A DNA stretch of 64,000 nucleotides from Litorihabitans aurantiacus (GTDB lineage Bacteria > Actinomycetota > Actinomycetes > Actinomycetales > Beutenbergiaceae). Below are positions 58,231-64,000 of the stretch, piece by piece. Numbering within the stretch: the first letter of the stretch is position 1; the number at the start of each line of letters is the position of its first letter. The notes under the pieces were generated by a model that saw only the letters and a program-made list of their open reading frames with translations, ran no database searches and was not told the DNA's origin. The stretch covers positions 558,001 through 622,000 of the forward strand of contig NZ_BSUM01000001.1 of assembly GCF_030161595.1 (NCBI RefSeq), written 5' to 3'. Made by a program: the position numbers and the translations under genes.

Positions 58231-59847
58231 AGCGGGATGTTCCCGTGCTTCTTCGCCGGCAGCGCGGCCCGCTTCGTCCGCAGGGCGCGCAGGGCCTGCG
58301 TGACCTGGGCCCGGGTCTGCGACGGCGCGATCACCGCGTCGACGTAGCCGCGGTCGGCCGCCTCCCACGGGTTGACGATGGCGTCGTTGTACTCGTCCAC
58401 GAGCCGCGTGCGCTCGGCCTCGACGTCGCCCCCGGCGTCCGCGACCGTCTTCAGCGCCCCCGCTGCAGGATGTTGACGGCACCGGAGGCGCCCATGACGG
58501 CGATCTGCGCCGTCGGCCACGCGAGGTTGACGTCGGCCCCGAGCTGCTTGGAGCCCATGACGATGTACGCACCGCCGTAGGCCTTCCGCGTGATCACCGT
58601 GACGAGCGGGACCGTCGCCTCGGCGTAGGCGTAGATCAGCTTCGCGCCGCGGCGGATGATCCCGTTCCACTCCTGGTCCGTGCCCGGCAGGAAGCCCGGC
58701 ACGTCCACGAACGTCAGCACGGGGATGTTGAACGCGTCGCACGTGCGCACGAACCGCGCCGCCTTCTCGGCCGCGTTGATGTCGAGCGTGCCCGCCATGA
58801 CCTGCGGCTGGTTCGCCACGATCCCGACCGACCGGCCCTCGACGTGCCCGAACCCGACCAGCACGTTCTTCGCGAAGAGCGGCTGCACCTCGAGCAGCAC
58901 CCCCTCGTCCAGAACGGCCTCGACGACGGCGCGCATGTCGTAGGGCTGGTTGTCCGAGTCCGGAACGAGCGTGTCGAGCGCGACGTCGGACTCGCTCGGC
59001 CCGAGGTCCGCCTCCTCCTCGTAGGTGGGCGGGTCGGCCAGGTTGTTCGAGGGCAGGTAGGCCAGCAGCGCGCGGACGTAGTCGAACGCCTCGGCCTCGT
59101 CGGAGGCGAGGTAGTGCGCGACGCCGGAGCGCTCGTTGTGCGTGAGGCCACCGCCGAGCTCCTCGAACCCGACGTCCTCGCCCGTGACCGCGCGGATGAC
59201 GTCCGGTCCGGTGATGAACATGTTCGACGTCTTGTCGGCCATGACGATGAAGTCGGTCAGCGCGGGGGAGTACACCGCGCCGCCCGCGGACGGGCCGAGG
59301 ATGAGGAGATCTGCGGGATCACGCCCGAGGCCGCGACGTTGCGCCGGAAGATCTCCGCGAACTGCGTCAGCGCGGCCACCCCCTCCTGGATCCGCGCGCC
59401 ACCGCCGTCGCTGATGCCCACGAGGGGCACGCCGGTGCGCAGCGCGAAGTCCTGGATCTTGGCGATCTTCTCGCCGTGGACCTCACCGAGCGAACCGCCG
59501 AAGACCGAGAAGTCCTGGCTGTAGACGCACACGCGGCGGCCGTCGATGCTGCCGTGGCCGATGACGACGCCGTCGCCGTACGGACGCCGCGCGGCCAGGC
59601 CGAAGGCGGTGGCGCGGTGGCGCGCGAACGCGTCGATCTCGGTGAAGGACCCCTCGTCCAGCAGCGCGTCGATCCGCGAGCGGGCCGAGCCCTTGCCCCG
59701 AGCCCCCTGCTTGGTCGCGGCGACCTCCGCGGGGCCGTCGATCCCTGCGGCGACGCGCGCGTGCAGGTCCGCCAGCTTCCCGGCGGTGGTGGTCAGGTCG
59801 ATCGGGTCGACGGGCGGCTCGCCCGCGCCCACGCTGGTGTCACTCAC
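58227..59847 (-). CDS. Acyl-CoA carboxylase beta subunit (AccD/PccB type), two frameshifts
   Basis: Carboxyltransferase blocks appear in order in three frames: [29 protein letters not shown] (CoA-binding loop), [59 protein letters not shown] and [15 protein letters not shown]. Restoring one base at 59305-59306 (giving [13 protein letters not shown]) and one in the run at 58457-58461 (giving [13 protein letters not shown]) yields a normal protein of about 540 residues. It transfers carboxyl from biotin to acetyl- or propionyl-CoA for fatty or methyl-branched lipid synthesis. Divergent from birA across only 32 bp. Confidence 0.9.
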
Positions 59848-59854
59848 GCAGGGC

Positions 59855-59860
59855 AGGCTA
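59855..59860 (-). promoter_or_regulatory. -10 box for leaderless carboxylase beta transcript
   Basis: TAGCCT ends 7 nt before the GTG at 59847. The divergent birA start is only 32 bp away and has a weaker CAGGCT at 59868-59873, exactly 6 nt from its GTG, so two opposing leaderless promoters may share this gap. Confidence 0.45.
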
Positions 59861-59879
59861 CCGGTGGCAGGCTGACGGC

Positions 59880-60821
59880 GTGACTCGACAGGCCCCGCAC
59901 GACCTCGCGCACGACCCCTCGCAGCCCACGACCCACCCGCCCGACGGCGCAGGCGTCGACCACCCGTTCGCCCGCCTCGTGGAGGTGGCGCGGACGGGCT
60001 CGACGAGCTCGGACCTCGTCGCGGCCGTGCAGGCGGAGGGTGACGACGGCGAGCACGCCTGGCCGCACCTGTCGGCGCTGCGCACGGACCACCAGGACGC
60101 CGGCCGCGGGCGTGCCGGCCGCGTCTGGGAGACCCCGCCCGGATCGTCCGCGACGTTCTCGGTGGTGCTGCGCCCGCGGCGCCCGCGCGCGGAGTGGCCG
60201 ACGCTCGCGCTGGTGGCGGGGCTCGCCGTCGTGACCGCGGTGGCGGAACTGCTGAGGGTCGATGCCGACGCCGTCGACACCGGTCGAGGCGCCGGCACCG
60301 CCGTCGTGCCCGCCCTGAAGTGGCCCAACGACGTCGTGCTCCGCCCCGCAGGCGGCGTCGAGATCGAGGACGTCCCCGGCTGGGGCGACTCGCGCAAGCT
60401 CGCCGGACTGCTGGCCGAGGCCGTCCCCGGCCGCGACGCCGTCGTGCTCGGCATCGGGGTCAACGTGACCCAGGATCGCGCGTCGCTCGCCGTGCCGTGG
60501 GCGACCTCGCTGGCGCTCGCCGGGACGGACGTGACCGCGCGCGAGGTGACCCTCGCCGTCGGTCGCGCCCTGGTGGCGCTCGTGGGGGAGTGGGACGACG
60601 GCGGGTTCGCCGCCCTGCACCCGCGCGTCGCGGCGGTGACCGACACGCTCGGCCGCGAGGTCGCCGTCGACCTCGGCCTCGGTGACGGCGCCGGTGGCGG
60701 CGCCACCCTCACGGGGTCCGCCGTCGCCCTCGCCCCGGACGGCCGGCTCCTGGTCCGCACGCCCGACGGCGCCACCCACGCCGTCGCCGCCGGTGACGTC
60801 ACCCGCGCGCGGCGCCGCTGA
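59880..60821 (+). CDS. birA: Biotin-[acetyl-CoA-carboxylase] ligase
   Basis: The 313-residue enzyme attaches biotin to the carrier Lys of the carboxylase alpha subunit. It shows [27 protein letters not shown] (biotinyl-AMP loop), [19 protein letters not shown] and LGIGVNVT, then a C-terminal SH3-like domain. There is no N-terminal DNA-binding domain, so it is not a repressor of the E. coli type. Divergent from the carboxylase beta gene. Confidence 0.94.
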   Translation: MTRQAPHDLAHDPSQPTTHPPDGAGVDHPFARLVEVARTGSTSSDLVAAVQAEGDDGEHAWPHLSALRTDHQDAGRGRAGRVWETPPGSSATFSVVLRPRRPRAEWPTLALVAGLAVVTAVAELLRVDADAVDTGRGAGTAVVPALKWPNDVVLRPAGGVEIEDVPGWGDSRKLAGLLAEAVPGRDAVVLGIGVNVTQDRASLAVPWATSLALAGTDVTAREVTLAVGRALVALVGEWDDGGFAALHPRVAAVTDTLGREVAVDLGLGDGAGGGATLTGSAVALAPDGRLLVRTPDGATHAVAAGDVTRARRR

Positions 60822-60879
60822 GGTCCACTCGGACCAGCCGAGACCAGCACCGCCGTGGGACGCGGCGGCGGTCGGGGCG

Positions 60880-60885
60880 TAGGAT
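60880..60885 (+). promoter_or_regulatory. -10 box for near-leaderless cyclase transcript
   Basis: TAGGAT ends 8 nt before the GTG at 60894; the predicted 5' end is at or within 1-2 nt of the start codon. Confidence 0.45.
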
Positions 60886-60893
60886 CGCGTGAC

Positions 60894-61934
60894 GTGGGCC
60901 ACATCGGTGCGAGTGACGCGGAGGCGTCGCAGCCGGGCACGCTGGAGCGTCAGACGCGCCTGCTGCTCGGGGAGACGCCGCACCTCGACGCCTACGAGGT
61001 CGCCCGACTCACCGGCACGACGGCCGCGCGCGTGCTCGAGTTCTGGCGGGTCCTCGGCTTCGCGAGCGTCCCCGCCTCGCGCAGGACGTTCACCCACGCC
61101 GACGTCGAGGCGCTGCGCGCGGCCGTGAGCCTCGCGGAGACCACCGGCATGACCGAGACCGCGCTGCGCACCGTCGTGCGCGCCGCCGCCCACTCCGCCG
61201 ACCGGATCGCGGTCTGGCAGCTCGAGACCCTGGTCGAGGACGCCGAGCGGCGCTGGGGCCTCGACGACGTCTCGGCCCGCCTCGTGGTGCTCGACACGGT
61301 GGGCGAGGCGGTCGACGCGCTGGAGGCCCTGAGCAACCACGCCTGGCGGCGGCACCTCCTGGCGCTGCTGGCACGCACCGAGCAGTCCGTGGGCCGGGCG
61401 GGCACGACCGACGACCGCGACGCCCTGCCGCTCGAGCGCGCGACCGGCTTCGTCGACGTCGTCTCCTACACCACCCGCGCGGCCGGCCTGGGGGCCGCCG
61501 GTCTCGGCGAGCTCGTGGCGACCTTCGAGGAGCGTGCCCGGGACGTCATCACCGAGGCGGGCGCGCGCGTGGTCAAGACGATGGGCGACGGCGTCCTGTT
61601 CGTCGCCGACGACCTTCCCACGGGGCTCGAGGTCGCGCTCGGCCTCGTGGACTCCTACGCGGAGGGTCCGGTGCCGCTCGAGGTCCACGGCGCCGTCACC
61701 TGGGGGCGGGTGCTGTCGCGCTCGGGCGACGTGTTCGGGCCCACCGTCAACCTCGCGGCGCGCCTGGCCGACATCGCCGAGGCGGGCCAGATCCTCACCG
61801 ACGAGATCACGTGGGCGCTGGCCGAGACGGATCCGGCCATCCGCGCCGAGGTGGTCGCGCTCTCGCTGCCGACCGCGCAGGTGTCCGGCATCGGCCCGGT
61901 CGAGCCGGTGCTGCTCAGTCGTTCGGCGACCTGA
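60894..61934 (+). CDS. Class III adenylate/guanylate cyclase with N-terminal regulatory domain
   Basis: The 346-residue cytoplasmic protein makes cAMP or cGMP. The N-terminal 170 residues (YEVARLTGTTAARVLEFWRVLGF; AVWQLETLVEDAERRWG) match the pH-sensing autoinhibitory domain of Rv1264-type cyclases. The catalytic domain has metal Asp in GFVDVVSYT and MGDGVLFVAD, the Lys in VVKTMGDG, and the Asn/Arg pair in DVFGPTVNLAARLADIA, so it should be active. No membrane segments. Next to birA, as in several Actinobacteria. Confidence 0.88.
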   Translation: MGHIGASDAEASQPGTLERQTRLLLGETPHLDAYEVARLTGTTAARVLEFWRVLGFASVPASRRTFTHADVEALRAAVSLAETTGMTETALRTVVRAAAHSADRIAVWQLETLVEDAERRWGLDDVSARLVVLDTVGEAVDALEALSNHAWRRHLLALLARTEQSVGRAGTTDDRDALPLERATGFVDVVSYTTRAAGLGAAGLGELVATFEERARDVITEAGARVVKTMGDGVLFVADDLPTGLEVALGLVDSYAEGPVPLEVHGAVTWGRVLSRSGDVFGPTVNLAARLADIAEAGQILTDEITWALAETDPAIRAEVVALSLPTAQVSGIGPVEPVLLSRSAT

Positions 61935-61988
61935 TGCCGGTCGTGGACCAGGCGTGCCCGATGTGCAGTCTTGGTGAGCCGATGGCAT

Positions 61989-61994
61989 TAGCAT
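61989..61994 (+). promoter_or_regulatory. -10 box for leaderless response-regulator transcript
   Basis: TAGCAT ends exactly 6 nt before the GTG at 62001. No Shine-Dalgarno site is present before the gene. Confidence 0.55.
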
Positions 61995-62000
61995 GCACGT

Positions 62001-62684
62001 GTGACGAAGGTTCTCCTTGCTGAAGACGACCCGGCCATCGCCGAGCCCCTGGCCCGCGCGCTGACGCGCGAGGGCTACGAGGTCTCCGTCCACGGGACCG
62101 GCCGCGGCGCCATCGACGGCGCCGCCACGGCCGACCTCTTCGTGCTGGACCTCGGTCTGCCCGACATGGACGGTCTCGACGTCGCGCGCTGGATCCGCAG
62201 CCAGGGCATGACCACGCCGATCCTCGTCCTCACGGCGCGCGCCGACGAGGTCGACCTCGTCGTCGGCCTCGACGCCGGCGCGGACGACTACGTGACCAAG
62301 CCGTTCCGGCTCGCCGAGCTGCTCGCCCGGGTGCGGGCGCTCCTGCGCCGCGCCGGTGTCGAGGGCGAGGAGACGGACGAGCTGCTCGCGCAGAACGTAC
62401 GCGTCGACGTCTCGGCCCACCGCGCCTTCCAGGGCGAGCGCGAGCTGCAGCTGACGGCGAAGGAGTTCGACCTGCTGCGCGTGCTCGTGCGCGAGGCCGG
62501 CACCGTCGTCTCGCGCGAGTCGCTCATGCGCGAGGTCTGGGCCTCCGACCCCACCGGCTCGACCAAGACCCTCGACATGCACGTGTCGTGGCTGCGCCGC
62601 AAGCTCGGTGACGACGCCGGCTCGCCGCGCTACATCGCGACCGTGCGCGGCATGGGCTTCCGCTTCGAGGCGACGACGGCGTAG
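62001..62684 (+). CDS. OmpR-family response regulator
   Basis: The 227-residue regulator has a receiver domain with the acidic pocket EDD at residues 8-10, phosphoacceptor Asp50 in FVLDLGLPDMDG and Lys in DDYVTKPF, and a C-terminal winged helix (LTAKEFDLLRVLVREAG; GSTKTLDMHVSWLRRKLGDD; IATVRGMGFRF). Phosphorylated by the kinase encoded next, it would bind direct-repeat DNA. Regulon unknown. Confidence 0.94.
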   Translation: MTKVLLAEDDPAIAEPLARALTREGYEVSVHGTGRGAIDGAATADLFVLDLGLPDMDGLDVARWIRSQGMTTPILVLTARADEVDLVVGLDAGADDYVTKPFRLAELLARVRALLRRAGVEGEETDELLAQNVRVDVSAHRAFQGERELQLTAKEFDLLRVLVREAGTVVSRESLMREVWASDPTGSTKTLDMHVSWLRRKLGDDAGSPRYIATVRGMGFRFEATTA

Positions 62685-62736
62685 CCGTGGTCCGGCGCAC
62701 GCCGCACGCCGCGCGTGCGCCCCGGGGGCCTGAGAC

Positions 62737-64000
62737 GTGCAGCGCCGCCTGCTCCAGGCCACGATCGCGGCCGTCCTGGTCGCCGTCGTCCTCATCGGCG
62801 CGCCCGTGGCGATCCTCAGCGCCATCACGGTCCGCAACTCGATCGAGGAGAACCTCACGGTTCGCGCGCAGGCCATCGCGCGCGCCGTCGAGCGCCGCGC
62901 CTCGATCAACGAGCCGATCACGACCGACCAGCTCCTGCCGTGGGTCGAGGAGGGCGACGCCCTCACGCTCAGCATCGAGGTGACTCCCGCGCGCGGATCG
63001 GTGGTCGAGGTCGGCCCGGAGATGCCGGCCCGATCGGTCGTCCGCGTCGTCCCGACGGCGTCGGGCGCCGACGTCCGCGTCGCCATCTCGGGCGACGCGA
63101 TGGCGCTCCGGATGGCCCAGGTCGTCATCTTCGTGGCGCTCGCGGCGATCGTCGCGACGGCGGCCGCGGTCGTCGTCGCCCGCTACCAGGCCAGGCGCCT
63201 CGCCGCCCCCTCATCTACCTCGCCGCGAGCGCGGAGCAGCTCGGGTCCGGCCAGGTCCGGCCGCGCACCGAGGAGTCGGGCATCGAGGAGATCGACCTCG
63301 TCGCCGCCGAGCTGGGCCGCACCTCGGACCGGCTCGCCGCGCGTCTGGCGGCCGAGCGCCAGTTCAGCGCCGACGCCTCCCACCAGCTGCGCACGCCGCT
63401 GACCGCGCTGTCGATGCGGCTCGAGGAGATCGAGCTCATGGCGGGCGAGGAGGAGGTCCGCACCGAGGCGAAGGTGGCGCTGGAGCAGGTCGAGCGGCTG
63501 GTCGGCGTCGTCGACGACCTGCTGAAGAGCTCGCGCAAGTCGGCCGGCGGGACGACCGAGGTGGTCCTGCTGCGCGACGTCTTCGCCCAGCAGGAGAAGG
63601 AGTGGGGTCCGACCTACGCCAAGGCGGGCCGGGCGCTCGTGTTCGAGGCGGCGGGCACGACGTCGGTGCTCGCCACCCCCGGTGCGCTCGCCCAGGTCCT
63701 CGCGACCCTCCTGGAGAACTCGCTGAAGTACGGCGACGGCACCACGCGTGTCGCCGCGCGGCCCGCGTCCGCCCGGCAGTCGGTGGTGCTCGAGGTCGCC
63801 GACGAGGGCGACGGCGTGCCCGCGGACCTGGCGCCGCGCATCTTCGAGCGGTCGGTCTCGGGCGGGTCGAGCACGGGTCTGGGGCTCGCGCTCGCGCGCG
63901 ACCTGGTGGCCTCCGACGGCGGGAAGCTCGAGCTCGCGAAGGCCGTGCCGGCGACGTTCCAGATCTTCCTCAGCGCCGTTCCCACGCAGCTCGACCCCGA
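62737..64000 (+). CDS. Sensor histidine kinase, frameshifted and cut by the window end
   Basis: Two membrane helices (residues about 8-30 and 126-148) flank a short extracytoplasmic sensor domain. After the second helix the frame breaks in the C-run at 63206-63210; one more C restores AAPLIYLAASAEQLGSG. A HAMP-like linker, the H-box ASHQLRTPLTALSMR, N-box LLENSLKYGDG, and G-boxes VADEGDGVP and SSTGLGLALARD follow. No stop before 64000, so the gene is partial. It pairs with the regulator 52 nt upstream. Confidence 0.87.

Overview
This window comes from a very high-GC (roughly 73-75 %) actinobacterial chromosome. GTG starts, the mycothiol-type genes (mshB-like, maleylpyruvate-isomerase-like), actinobacterial acyl-CoA carboxylase genes with an epsilon subunit, a DUF222/HNH (13E12) protein and the SCO1664/DUF3090/phosphatase trio fit Actinomycetota. 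The overall flavour is Micrococcales (Cellulomonas-like), but the genus cannot be fixed from sequence alone. I see no rRNA, tRNA, prophage, IS element or CRISPR array. It reads as ordinary core chromosome.

Layout. 0-3.4 kb: TrhA/hemolysin III, a cis-prenyltransferase and PhoH. 3.8-8.2 kb: a carbohydrate ABC importer of the trehalose (LpqY-SugABC) type. 8.4-11.7 kb: DadA-like oxidase, beta-carbonic anhydrase and PfkB sugar kinase. 11.7-16.3 kb: exonuclease VII (xseA/xseB), RmuC and YchF. 16.3-19.5 kb: a HEAT-like protein, a Phd/PIN toxin-antitoxin pair whose toxin is shortened, and the SCO1664-DUF3090-histidine phosphatase trio. 19.6-26 kb: GlgC-like nucleotidyltransferase, CPBP protease, DUF1905, a DinB-like protein, a photolyase-related protein and an SOS-boxed HNH protein. 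26.4-32.8 kb: dppA-dppB-dppC-dppDF peptide importer. 32.9-40.5 kb: two large FtsX-type permeases with two ATPases. 41-47 kb: TypA, MshB-like deacetylase, flavin reductase and VanW protein. 47-52.2 kb: ferredoxin, DapC, citrate synthase, a membrane lytic-like protein and DapD. 52.3-60.8 kb: Nudix-NYN protein, acyl-CoA carboxylase alpha, Maf, DUF885 peptidase, carboxylase epsilon and beta, and BirA. 60.9-64 kb: an adenylate cyclase and a two-component system that runs off the window.

Three patterns run through the whole window. (1) About a dozen genes are broken by apparent single-base deletions, nearly all within G or C runs; restoring one base gives a normal full-length family member each time. 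This looks like a systematic sequencing or assembly error, not biology, and the affected genes are annotated as intact but frameshifted. (2) At least eleven genes have a TANNNT hexamer ending only 5-8 nt before the start codon, most often exactly 6 nt, which predicts leaderless or near-leaderless transcripts. One of these, the DUF222/HNH gene, carries a perfect actinobacterial LexA box. (3) Several intergenic gaps hold long palindromic or tandem repeat elements of different sequence but similar build (near 3.5, 9.9-10.1, 47.0 and 57.8 kb).

How the genes work together: the carboxylase alpha/beta/epsilon subunits plus BirA form a complete biotin-dependent acyl-CoA carboxylase module. DapC and DapD serve the succinylase route to meso-diaminopimelate. 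Two complete ABC importers (sugar and peptide) feed central metabolism. The mshB-like and DinB-like genes point to mycothiol.
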